Below the pieces are notes generated by a model. The model had not been told where the DNA came from, searched no databases, and was given only the letters and a program-made list of their open reading frames with translations. The translations under genes were made by a program, and so were the position numbers. A stretch of DNA of 64,000 nt from Alphaproteobacteria bacterium MarineAlpha5_Bin12 (GTDB lineage: Bacteria > Pseudomonadota > Alphaproteobacteria > HIMB59 > GCA-002718135). The stretch spans positions 31,404-95,403 of the forward strand of contig PTKS01000006.1 in assembly GCA_002937855.1 (NCBI GenBank), read 5' to 3'. Numbering within the stretch: the stretch's first letter is position 1; the number at the start of each line of letters is the position of its first letter. Below, piece after piece: positions 9,133-17,117 of the stretch.

Positions 9133-9253
9133 TTTAAAGTTTTATTTTATTATTTTTATTCAAACTAGCTTATTTTTTGCAATTTATTAAATAAATTAAT
9201 GTATTATTTAAAAAAATTATTTATATAAAAATAATAAATTTTAGGGTTAGATT

Positions 9254-10174
9254 GTGGAATATTTTTTTCTTTTAATAGGATTAATTTTATTTTCTTTTGG
9301 GGCAGAAGGAATAATAAGAGGTTCAGTCAGCTTAGCAAAAAAATTTAGAGTATCACTTTTTGCAATTGGTATAGTTGTAATATCAGCTGGAACATCATTA
9401 CCAGAATTAGCTAACTGTCTTATTGCCATTGAGAATGGCTATACTGATTTAGCAGTTGGCACAATTGTGGGCAGCAACATCGCAAATATTATTCTTATAA
9501 TGGGCATGACTGTACTTTTTTGTCCTATCTTAGCAATTAATAATAATCAAATAAACCAAATAGGAATTAATTTAATAATAGCATTAACACTAATCTTATT
9601 TGCTTATTTCTCTTTTGAATTTAATTACTATGTTGGAATATCTTTTTTACTATTATTAGTCTTAATTATGTTTTATCAAATTAAAGCCGGGTCATTAGGT
9701 ATTTCTGACTTAAATGATCTAAAAGAATATTCATTATTTTTTTCATCCTTATTTATATTGGTAGGATTAATTTTTTTAATGATTGGATCACAAATTTTTA
9801 TATCCTCTGCAGTAAAAATAGCAGAAAATATTGGTGTTCCTAAATCTGTTATAGGGGTTTCTCTAGTTGCATTTGGCACTTCATTACCAGAACTTATTGT
9901 GGGTGTTTACTCAGCAATGAGAAAAAAAGTTGAATTTGCATTAGGTAATATATTAGGTTCAAATATATATAATGTTTTAGGAATATTGGGTATTTCTACA
10001 TTTTTAGAATCTTTCAAAATTCCTGATATAGTCGCTAATTATGATTTATTTTTTATGACATTTGTTACTATTTTTATTTTTCTATTTATGTTTTTGTTAA
10101 AAAAATTAAACAGATTATATGGTATTATTAGTTTAAGCATTTATTTAACTTATATAATTTCGATGTATTTATAA
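9254..10174 (+). CDS. sodium/calcium exchanger (CaCA family, YrbG-like)
   Basis: 306 residues, about ten hydrophobic segments arranged as two homologous halves. Each half carries the alpha-repeat motif: GTSLPE at 46-51 with GSNIAN at 73-78, and GTSLPE at 208-213 with GSNIYN at 235-240. These repeats bind cations in the CaCA superfamily. The protein is expected to exchange Ca2+ or K+ against Na+ in the inner membrane, which makes sense for a marine cell. The start is GTG at 9254, preceded by an AGGG element about eight bases upstream. Confidence 0.92.
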   Translation: MEYFFLLIGLILFSFGAEGIIRGSVSLAKKFRVSLFAIGIVVISAGTSLPELANCLIAIENGYTDLAVGTIVGSNIANIILIMGMTVLFCPILAINNNQINQIGINLIIALTLILFAYFSFEFNYYVGISFLLLLVLIMFYQIKAGSLGISDLNDLKEYSLFFSSLFILVGLIFLMIGSQIFISSAVKIAENIGVPKSVIGVSLVAFGTSLPELIVGVYSAMRKKVEFALGNILGSNIYNVLGILGISTFLESFKIPDIVANYDLFFMTFVTIFIFLFMFLLKKLNRLYGIISLSIYLTYIISMYL

Positions 10175-10179
10175 ATTTA

Positions 10180-10653
10180 TCAAAATAATATCTTTTTTAT
10201 TATTTCATAATTAAATCCTGCTCTTATCATTTTAGATAAATCTTTTTTTACATTTTCAGAATTTCCATATTTACCTAACTTCTTTTTTTTTGCAAATTTC
10301 ATTGCAGACTCCATTTCAAATTCTGGAAATTCCTCTTCAAGATTTTCTAATACCGTTCTAATATCATCATTTTTTATACCTTTTCTAATTAAGTGATATT
10401 GTATAAATCTTTTTGATTTTCCAATTCTCAAATCATTATAAGCTATAGAATTAGCAAACTTTAAATCATTTAAGATGTTATCGTTTTCTAGATCATTTAT
10501 AATTCTGCTTATAATAAATTTAAATTTTTTGTCTAAAGGGTATTGTTTTTTGATTTTTCTTGAAAGAATCATTACCAAATTTTTTTTTGACGAAGCATAT
10601 CTATTAAGATAGTTTAATGCATATTTTTTTAAATTATCTTTATTAAGGATCAT
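10180..10653 (-). CDS. recX: RecX family regulatory protein
   Basis: 157 residues of Lys-rich helical repeats matching RecX: an N-terminal ALNYLNRYASSKKNLVMILSRK segment, a central GKSKRFIQYHLIRKGI motif and a C-terminal KYGNSENVKKDLSKMIRAGFNYEIIKKIL segment. RecX binds RecA filaments and limits their activity. Its ATG lies only four bases from the divergent ATG of the ABC-2 permease. RecA is not in the window. Confidence 0.85.
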   Translation of the reverse strand: MILNKDNLKKYALNYLNRYASSKKNLVMILSRKIKKQYPLDKKFKFIISRIINDLENDNILNDLKFANSIAYNDLRIGKSKRFIQYHLIRKGIKNDDIRTVLENLEEEFPEFEMESAMKFAKKKKLGKYGNSENVKKDLSKMIRAGFNYEIIKKILF

Positions 10654-10657
10654 AATT

Positions 10658-11425
10658 ATGAATTATTCATTTTTACCAATATGGACACTCTATACTAGAG
10701 AAGTTAAAAGATTTATTAAAGTAGGAATGCAAACAATTATTGGACCAGTCATAAGTTCATTGCTTTTTTTGGCAGTTTTTTCATTGGCATTGGGCAATTC
10801 TCTTAAAACTATCTCTGGAGTGTCTTTTAGTGAATTTATTGCCCCAGGCCTGATAATGATGACAATATTACAAAATGCTTTTAGCAATTCAGCTTCTTCA
10901 ATTGGACAAGCAAAATTTCAAGGAAATATCATCGATATATTAATGGCACCCTTAAATAATTTTGAACTAACTTTGGGTTATGTTTTAGGTTCAATTACTA
11001 GGGGTGTAATATGTGGTTTTGCAACTTATATTGGCATACTTTTTTTTATTCCTTTAAATATATATTCTTATACTGCTCTAACTTTTTATATGTTAATGGG
11101 ATCAATGATGATGGCATGTTTGGGAACTATGGTAGGTATTTGGGCTGATAAATGGGATCAACAACAAGGTATAGATAATTTTATTGTTTTGCCTCTTACT
11201 TTTTTATCTGGAACTTTTTATTCAATCAATCTTTTACCTGATTTTTGGAGATCATTATCTTCAGTTAACCCTTTTTTTTATAATATTGATGGATTTAGAT
11301 ATGCTTTTATTGGTACATCTGACGCACCAATTTTACAAGGAGCTTTTTTTCTTATAGTTTTAAATATTTTATTGTTTTTTTGCTGCTTTCTAATGTTTAA
11401 AAGTGGCTATAAATTAAAAGCTTAG
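10658..11425 (+). CDS. ABC-2 type transporter permease
   Basis: 255 residues with six predicted membrane helices. The start (LPIWTLYTREVKRFIKVGMQTIIGPVISSLLFLAVF) and the ABC-2 signature region (FLSGTFYSINLLPDFWRSLSSVNPFFYNIDGFRY) match polysaccharide/drug-export ABC-2 permeases of the NodJ/DrrB type. No partner ATPase is next to it. In many alphaproteobacteria this permease is likewise separate from its ATPase. The substrate is not deducible. Confidence 0.88.
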   Translation: MNYSFLPIWTLYTREVKRFIKVGMQTIIGPVISSLLFLAVFSLALGNSLKTISGVSFSEFIAPGLIMMTILQNAFSNSASSIGQAKFQGNIIDILMAPLNNFELTLGYVLGSITRGVICGFATYIGILFFIPLNIYSYTALTFYMLMGSMMMACLGTMVGIWADKWDQQQGIDNFIVLPLTFLSGTFYSINLLPDFWRSLSSVNPFFYNIDGFRYAFIGTSDAPILQGAFFLIVLNILLFFCCFLMFKSGYKLKA

Positions 11426-11475
11426 TTATTGTATTTAGTTGAAATTTATATTTATAATTAATAAACAATGTTTAA

Positions 11476-12051
11476 ATGAAAAAATTATTTTTTTATATTA
11501 TTTTTTGTTATCTCTTAGTTTCTTGTCAATCTAGTGACATTATTAAAAATGTAGAGTTTGATTATTCCGAGTTTAAAAAATTAACTTTTTTAAGTAATAG
11601 TATAGAAATTAAAAATGAATACAAAATTAGTTTAGAAGATTCTTTTGTTGATCACACAATGGAAACAAGTCCATCTGAAAGACTTATTAATTGGGTAAAA
11701 AATAATATTATTGGATTTGGTGTTGAAAATAAATTAATTATTGAAATTAAAGACGCATCAATTATTGAGACTAATGTTGAATCTGCTGAAAAGATAGCCG
11801 GTATAATAAAAAAATCACAGGAACTTAAATTTGAACTTAGTTATTTTGCAATATTTTCTCTTTATGATGATTCAGACAATCTACTTGCCTTCACCGAAAT
11901 TCAATCTAAAAGAACAGTAACCTCCAATACTTTGATTTCTTTATACGAGAAAGAGAAAATTTTAGAACAATTAGTTTATAAAGGATTAGAAGATTTTACT
12001 TTAAAAGCTGATCAAATGAGTCGAGAATATTTAAGTGAATTTATTTTATAA
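11476..12051 (+). CDS. conserved alphaproteobacterial lipoprotein, unknown function
   Basis: 191 residues. The signal MKKLFFYIIFCYLLVSCQSS has a lipobox ending at Cys17, so it should be lipid-anchored. The body (SPSERLINWVKNNI ... LIIEIKDASIIETNV ... FELSYFAIFSLYD) resembles, from memory, an uncharacterised lipoprotein kept in many alphaproteobacteria with an 'RWAxxRL...vxIxDAsVxE' pattern. It has no recognised catalytic motif. It follows the ABC-2 permease by 50 bases in the same direction and converges on trkH. Function is unknown. Confidence 0.75.
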   Translation: MKKLFFYIIFCYLLVSCQSSDIIKNVEFDYSEFKKLTFLSNSIEIKNEYKISLEDSFVDHTMETSPSERLINWVKNNIIGFGVENKLIIEIKDASIIETNVESAEKIAGIIKKSQELKFELSYFAIFSLYDDSDNLLAFTEIQSKRTVTSNTLISLYEKEKILEQLVYKGLEDFTLKADQMSREYLSEFIL

Positions 12052-12054
12052 TTT

Positions 12055-13503
12055 TTAAGTTCTCCAGAAATTTTTTGAAAATAAAACAAGAAAAGTAAAT
12101 ATTTCTAATCTTCCTATTATCATAGTAAGTGACAAAACCCATTTGGCTGGATCTGGCAAAGGATTATAAGTTCCTGAAGGTCCAATTATATTTCCCAATC
12201 CTGGCCCTACATTTGAAATTGCAGATGCTGAGGCAGATATAGCTGTTAAAAAATCTATACCCATAAATCCTAATAACATTGCCGAAAGGGAAAAAAGAGC
12301 AATATATAAAAAAAAGAATCCCATAACGGATGTAAAAGCATCTTCTTTAATAGTTTTTTTATTAAAAGTTGTCACGAATACCCCGTGTGGTTGAATAAGT
12401 TTTTTAATTTGAGTTCTTCCTGCGCCCAACAATAATTGAAGACGAAAAATTTTTATTCCCCCTGTTGTAGAACCTGCGCAGCCACCAATAAACATAATTA
12501 TAAAAAGAACAATTAATCCAAAGCTTCCCCAAAGATTGAAATTTGTACTACTATAACCAGTACCAGTTAAAATTGAGATTATATTAAAAGACGATTCCCT
12601 TATTGATGTTATAATAGACTGATTTGATATAATTATAAGCCATAGAGTCATTGAAAAAACTAAAAAAATTATTATACCAAAAAATAATTTTATCTGATCA
12701 TCGCGAAATAGCGAACCTATATTTCCGTGAAGACTCTTTAAATAAAGTGCAAATGGAAGACTTCCCAATATCATAAATGTTATACATATCCATTCAATGG
12801 AATTTGAATTGAATTTAGAAAAAGACTGATCAGAAGTTGAAAAGCCCCCAGTAGCTAAAGTTGTCATAGAATGTGTAATGGAATCAAACCAAGACATACC
12901 AGATAAAAAATATAATAATGCACAAATGATTGTTAGGAATAAATATAAAATACATATTTCGTATATAAATTTTGATATTTTAGGCAAAGTTTTTTCATAT
13001 GGATCATCACTTTCAAGATGAAATAACTGCATACCTCCCACTCTAAGCATTGGCAATATAGACAAAGCTAATACTACAATTCCGATACCCCCAAACCATT
13101 GTAGTAATGATCTCCACAAAAGTATTCCTTTGGGCAAATTATCAAGACCAATAATTACAGTTGAACCTGTTGTTGTTACTCCACTTATTGATTCAAAGAA
13201 TGAGTTTGTAAAAGTAAGTTGAGTTTCACAATACATAAATGGGATTGCAGAAAATAAAGAAATTGATATCCAAGATAAAACAGTAAGAAGAAAAGCTTGT
13301 TTGATATCAATTTTTTTTATTGGATTATTAAAGGAAAAGATTAAAATTATTCCAATTATTAAAGTGAAAATGCTTGAAACTAAAAAAACTTGCCAATCTC
13401 TGTGACCATATGCAAGATCAATTATCATTGGTAAATTCATTGCTAAGGATGTTAAGCAAAGTAAAACACCTATGACGTAAAGTACTGGTCTAAAATCACT
13501 CAT
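12055..13503 (-). CDS. trkH: potassium uptake protein TrkH
   Basis: 482 residues, membrane protein with the four P-loop-like selectivity segments of the Trk/Ktr family (for example SGVTTTGSTV, TTLATGGFSTSD, LTGTGYSSTNF and SNVGPGLGNI). It forms the K+-conducting subunit at the inner membrane; it normally needs the NAD-binding TrkA, which is not in the window. The C-terminal motif GRLEIFTFLVLF is typical. It is transcribed after apaG with eight bases between the genes. Confidence 0.95.
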   Translation of the reverse strand: MSDFRPVLYVIGVLLCLTSLAMNLPMIIDLAYGHRDWQVFLVSSIFTLIIGIILIFSFNNPIKKIDIKQAFLLTVLSWISISLFSAIPFMYCETQLTFTNSFFESISGVTTTGSTVIIGLDNLPKGILLWRSLLQWFGGIGIVVLALSILPMLRVGGMQLFHLESDDPYEKTLPKISKFIYEICILYLFLTIICALLYFLSGMSWFDSITHSMTTLATGGFSTSDQSFSKFNSNSIEWICITFMILGSLPFALYLKSLHGNIGSLFRDDQIKLFFGIIIFLVFSMTLWLIIISNQSIITSIRESSFNIISILTGTGYSSTNFNLWGSFGLIVLFIIMFIGGCAGSTTGGIKIFRLQLLLGAGRTQIKKLIQPHGVFVTTFNKKTIKEDAFTSVMGFFFLYIALFSLSAMLLGFMGIDFLTAISASASAISNVGPGLGNIIGPSGTYNPLPDPAKWVLSLTMIIGRLEIFTFLVLFSKNFWRT

Positions 13504-13511
13504 TTATTTAA

Positions 13512-13904
13512 TTAATTGATATTCTTTATTTCAAATGGACTATCAAGTGAAAAAAGTGGTATTTCTACATCAAATTCATTGCCATTTTTACCTATCATTT
13601 CATAATGACCTGACATAAAACCTGATGGGGTGGTTAATGGCGCTCCACTTGTATATTCAAATTTTTGACCTGGTTTTAATATTGGCTGTTCCCCAACTAC
13701 ACCCTCACCCTTAACTTCACGAGATTTACCAGAAGAGTCCATTATTTTCCATCGTCTATTTTTTAATTGTACTGTATCAACTCCATTATTGTTAATTGTA
13801 ACTTGATAAGCCCAAACATAATGATTATCTTCAGGATCTGACTGATCTTCTAAATAAAAAGGTTTTACAGTTATGTTAATTTTTTTAGTTGTTTTAGAAT
13901 ACAT
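13512..13904 (-). CDS. apaG: ApaG/DUF525 domain protein
   Basis: 130 residues from the ATG at 13904. The open frame extends to 14000, but that extension overlaps the OmpA-like gene and lacks family similarity, whereas MYSKTTKKINITVKPFYLEDQSDPED aligns with the usual ApaG N-terminus. The core WAYQVTINNNGVDTVQLKNRRWKI, VVGEQPILKPGQKFEYTSGAPL and SGHYEMI is the FN3-like ApaG fold. The biochemical role is unclear; the family has been linked to diadenosine tetraphosphate and Mg/Co phenotypes. It lies between the OmpA lipoprotein and trkH in the same direction. Confidence 0.93.
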   Translation of the reverse strand: MYSKTTKKINITVKPFYLEDQSDPEDNHYVWAYQVTINNNGVDTVQLKNRRWKIMDSSGKSREVKGEGVVGEQPILKPGQKFEYTSGAPLTTPSGFMSGHYEMIGKNGNEFDVEIPLFSLDSPFEIKNIN

Positions 13905-13947
13905 ATAAAGATGTATTCTATATACTAATTTAATTATATTATGAAGT

Positions 13948-14814
13948 CTAATAAGTAATGTTAATAACAGCTCTTCTATTTGCTGGATGAGGAGTTTCAT
14001 CAGGGGTAAAGACCGCTAGTTTATTCTCTCCTCTAGGGTAAATGAGTATATTACTTTGACTAATTCCATAATCTATTAATATAGATTGAATCGCCATCGC
14101 TCTTTTTTTTGATAATTTATAATTATACTCTTTTGAACCTTTTGTATCAGTGTGTCCTAAAATAATATATTTTTTGTTAATATTTTGCCTAATTATTTTT
14201 TTTATTTCAGTTATCTTTTCTTCTGACAATATATAATCATCAAAATCAAAGTAGACAATTTTTTCTATTTCTTTTTTTTGTAATGAATCAATAGTTTTAT
14301 TACTTTCATTTTCAAGATCTTTAATAAGTTTTTCATCTTTTAAATTTATATAAATTTCATTTGTAGATTTGATAAATTTAGATTTACATTTTTCAATATG
14401 ATCTATTTGCCAGCCTTCTTCTTGTTGTTCCGCCCAACAGTCTAGAGATGTAATAGCTAAAGCTAAATTTATAGGATCTTTTTCTAAAGATTGTTCGTAT
14501 ATTACTAATAAATTTTCATACGCTTTCAATAAATCATTTTTATGTTCATCTTTAATATTTCTATTATTGATAGGCTCTGGCTTAATTAATTTTCCTTCGT
14601 AAGATTTTATTGCTTTTATTGAGTATAATTTTGCTGAATTCCAATCATGCATTTCTTCAGCTTCAAATTCAGCTAGTTTTTTATATTCTTTAATTAGAGT
14701 TTTATTAAACTTACTTTCACTTGAATAAGAATTTTGGCTTAATTTTTTATAATCTGCTGAACAGCCTGAAAGCACAGCAAGAATGAAAAGAGTAAAAATA
14801 GTTATTTTAAACAT
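13948..14814 (-). CDS. OmpA-family peptidoglycan-binding lipoprotein
   Basis: 288 residues. The signal MFKITIFTLFILAVLSGC ends in a lipobox with Cys18. The C-terminal ~110 residues are an OmpA/Pal-like domain (YFDFDDYILS, GHTDTKGSKEYNYKLSKKRAMAIQSIL, NRRAVINITY) that binds diaminopimelate of peptidoglycan. The N-terminal region is helical and Lys/Glu-rich, with a TPR-like middle (LLKAYENLLVIYEQSLEKDP). It likely anchors the envelope to the wall. It is separate from the canonical tol-pal operon, whose tolQRA genes are at the other end of this window, so it is probably a Pal paralog. Confidence 0.87.
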   Translation of the reverse strand: MFKITIFTLFILAVLSGCSADYKKLSQNSYSSESKFNKTLIKEYKKLAEFEAEEMHDWNSAKLYSIKAIKSYEGKLIKPEPINNRNIKDEHKNDLLKAYENLLVIYEQSLEKDPINLALAITSLDCWAEQQEEGWQIDHIEKCKSKFIKSTNEIYINLKDEKLIKDLENESNKTIDSLQKKEIEKIVYFDFDDYILSEEKITEIKKIIRQNINKKYIILGHTDTKGSKEYNYKLSKKRAMAIQSILIDYGISQSNILIYPRGENKLAVFTPDETPHPANRRAVINITY

Positions 14815-15044
14815 ATGTAATAAATAGAATTACAAATTGTCTTTAATTGGTCCAAATAAAGGTAAAATTAAGAAAATTCAGCTTTAGGCCAACTCTTAGT
14901 TACTAACTATTTTTTTACCTTTCCTAAAGATTGCTATTGCCAGCAATTATAACTTTCGATAACGAGTATCTTTATTTGCGTGTTGTGGGATACTTTAATA
15001 CAAGCAATTAATATTAAAACAAAAAGTTTATGGAGTAAAAAAAC
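14815..15044. promoter_or_regulatory. divergent leader region with interleaved complementary segments (possible pseudoknot)
   Basis: This is the longest gene-free stretch in the window. Segment A (14858-14867, AAAGGTAAAA) is complementary to A' (14913-14922), and B (14882-14888, CTTTAGG) is complementary to B' (14923-14929). The order A-B-A'-B' with A' and B' abutting is an H-type pseudoknot or two exclusive hairpins. A weaker hairpin, ATTGCT/AGCAAT, lies at 14930-14947. It precedes a tetrahydrofolate-dependent GcvT-family gene. No known riboswitch consensus was recognised, and AT-rich sequence gives chance pairings. Confidence 0.35.
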
Positions 15045-16379
15045 ATGATAAAACATGTAACATCAGTTGACCAGTCTGATCGAAGGGTACCTTATAACCT
15101 TAGACAAAGTGGCCCAACCCCAGTTCAAATGTTGATTTCAACACGTGTTAGAAAATCACCTTACTGGCATCTATCTATGCAAGCAGGTTGCTGGAGAGCA
15201 ACGGTTTATAATCGAGTTTATCATCCTAGAGGTTATGTAAAGCCTGAAGATGGCGGTGCTATGGTAGAGTATGAAGCTATAATGAATCACGTAACAATGT
15301 GGAATGTAGCAGTCGAAAGACAAATTATGGTAAAAGGTCCAGATGCAGAGGCTTTTACTGACTATGTGATAACAAGAGATGCAACAAAAATTTCTCCAAT
15401 GAGAGCGAGATATGTAATTTTATGTAACAGCATGGGGGGAGTTTTGAATGACCCTATTCTTTTAAGAATAGCTAAAGATGAGTTTTGGTTTTCACTTTCT
15501 GATTCAGATATTGGTTTATATTTGCAAGGTGTTAATCATGATAAAAAATTTGACGTTGTTATTGATGAAATTGATGTTTCGCCAGTTCAAATTCAAGGTC
15601 CAAAAGCACATGCCTTAATGAAAGACTTAGTTGGTGACCAAGTAGATATTGATGCTATGCCTTTTTATGGCTTAGCTGAAGTAAAAGTTGGAGGTAGGGA
15701 ATGCGTTATTTCACAAACTGGTTTTTCAGGAGCAGCGGGTTTTGAAATTTATTTAAGAAATTCTACTTTGTATGCTGACGATATGTGGAATGCTGTTTTG
15801 GATGCAGGAAAAAAACATAATTTAATGGTTATAGCTCCTGCTCATCATAGAAGAATCCAAGCTGGAATTTTATCTTGGGGACAAGATATGGACAATCAAC
15901 ATAATCCTTTTCAATGTAATTTAGGTTATCAGGTATCTCTTTCAGGAAAAGGTGAATGGAATAAAACCGCTAATTATGTAGGTAAAGAAGTTCTAGAAAA
16001 AATGAAAGCAGAATTAAAAGCAGGAAATAAACCTTACAAACTTCAGTTGGTAGGAATGGTATTAGGAGGAAAGCCTATAGAGGAATACGCTCCAGATTTT
16101 TGGTTAGTTTCTCCTGAAGGAGGAGGAGATCCTTGTGGATATATAACTTCACCATGGTACCATCCTGAACAAAAAAGAAATATTGCAATGGGTTATGTCC
16201 CTTTTGAAGGAACATTAAATGCTAATGGTTTTCCAATTGGTAAGATTGGTCAGAAATTTAAAGTCCATCTTCCTGATATGTATGCCGATACGCCAGGAAC
16301 TCCAGTAGATGCAGAAGTAGTGTCAATACCTTTTACTGAATCCCATAATCCTAATACGCGCGAAGTTACTAAAGATTAA
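15045..16379 (+). CDS. GcvT-family aminomethyltransferase/demethylase-like protein
   Basis: 444 residues, longer than GcvT (~365) but with its organisation: an N-terminal folate-binding domain (VTMWNVAVERQIMVKGPDA, then MGGVLNDPILLRI), a central TGFSGAAGFEIYL motif equivalent to the TGYTGExGxE signature, and a C-terminal barrel (VGMVLGGKPI ... IAMGYVPFEG). Such proteins move a methyl or methylene group from a substrate to tetrahydrofolate. The substrate is not known; related family members act on vanillate, DMSP or glycine. The dehydrogenase/ETF cluster that follows on the same strand suggests a role in methylated-amine catabolism. The ATG follows GGAG by six bases. Confidence 0.8.
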   Translation: MIKHVTSVDQSDRRVPYNLRQSGPTPVQMLISTRVRKSPYWHLSMQAGCWRATVYNRVYHPRGYVKPEDGGAMVEYEAIMNHVTMWNVAVERQIMVKGPDAEAFTDYVITRDATKISPMRARYVILCNSMGGVLNDPILLRIAKDEFWFSLSDSDIGLYLQGVNHDKKFDVVIDEIDVSPVQIQGPKAHALMKDLVGDQVDIDAMPFYGLAEVKVGGRECVISQTGFSGAAGFEIYLRNSTLYADDMWNAVLDAGKKHNLMVIAPAHHRRIQAGILSWGQDMDNQHNPFQCNLGYQVSLSGKGEWNKTANYVGKEVLEKMKAELKAGNKPYKLQLVGMVLGGKPIEEYAPDFWLVSPEGGGDPCGYITSPWYHPEQKRNIAMGYVPFEGTLNANGFPIGKIGQKFKVHLPDMYADTPGTPVDAEVVSIPFTESHNPNTREVTKD

Positions 16380-16388
16380 AAAATATTC

Positions 16389-16419
16389 AAACGCTCCTAA
16401 TATTTAATTGGGGGCGTTT
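16389..16419. terminator. bidirectional terminator between convergent genes
   Basis: AAACGCTCC (16389-16397) pairs with GGGGCGTTT (16411-16419) with one G-U pair, giving a nine-pair stem and a 13-base loop. A/T runs lie on both sides, so it can stop transcription from both the GcvT-like gene (+) and the DsbA-like gene (-), whose stop codon sits at its right edge. Confidence 0.75.
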
Positions 16420-17047
16420 ATTTCAATAATTTTTCAACAATATCTTTTGGAACATATCCAGGATTGAATTCATTATTAATGAATACAGCTGGAGTTCCTC
16501 TTACTCCTATTGCTTGTGCAATAAAAGATGTAAGGTGTAAAGAATCTTCAATTTCAGTTCTATTAAGGTCTTCTTTAATTTTTTTAGTATCAATTTTCAA
16601 TTCTTCTATAATTTTTGCAACCTTTTCTTCCGTAATAGATCCTTTTTGAGTTAATATAGCATTGTGCAATTCAAAACCTTTATCCTGATAATTTGCTGCA
16701 AGCACTAATCTAGATAGTTTTGCAGAAAACTCACTTAATATAGGAAGTTGAAGAAATACTATTTTAGTGTCATCTCTTTTTTCTGCAATATCTATTAACT
16801 CTGGATGCATTTTTACACAATAACCACATTTATAATCAAAGAATTCGATAATTACATTTTCCGCATCATTAGATCCAGTTGTGATTTGACCATTTTCAGG
16901 TATTGCCTCTAGAATTCTTAAATGAAACTCTTCTTTGCCTCCCAATACCAATTGCTTTAGAGTTATATCATTTTGATTTGCACTTATTTGTTTAACGTAA
17001 AATATTGCAAAAATTACACAAAATAATTGAATTAGTTGTTTTCCCAT
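16418..17047 (-). CDS. periplasmic DsbA-like thiol oxidoreductase
   Basis: 209 residues with an N-terminal signal (MGKQLIQLFCVIFAIFYVKQISA). The thioredoxin-like domain has a CGYC redox centre at 74-77 in EFFDYKCGYCVKMHP and a later GVRGTPAVFINN segment supplying the cis-proline. This pattern fits the DsbA/BdbD/ScsC group that forms or isomerises disulfides in the periplasm. It is on the opposite strand to the C1 genes on both sides and divergent from the dehydrogenase gene at 17118. The specific client is unknown. Confidence 0.88.
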   Translation of the reverse strand: MGKQLIQLFCVIFAIFYVKQISANQNDITLKQLVLGGKEEFHLRILEAIPENGQITTGSNDAENVIIEFFDYKCGYCVKMHPELIDIAEKRDDTKIVFLQLPILSEFSAKLSRLVLAANYQDKGFELHNAILTQKGSITEEKVAKIIEELKIDTKKIKEDLNRTEIEDSLHLTSFIAQAIGVRGTPAVFINNEFNPGYVPKDIVEKLLK

Positions 17048-17117
17048 GATTGACCTAACAAATATTAACGTTTAAGGGTTTACAGGCAATAAAAAAAAAG
17101 TCTAGGATTAAAAATAA

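Noticed and set aside
9133..9253. Possible RNA gene or riboswitch in the 121-base gap before the Na/Ca exchanger
   Set aside because: The gap is almost pure A/T with no stable stem; it probably only holds divergent promoters.
13905..14000. Extended N-terminus for ApaG
   Set aside because: The extra 32 residues overlap the OmpA-like gene and have no family similarity; the ATG at 13904 gives the usual ApaG start and length.
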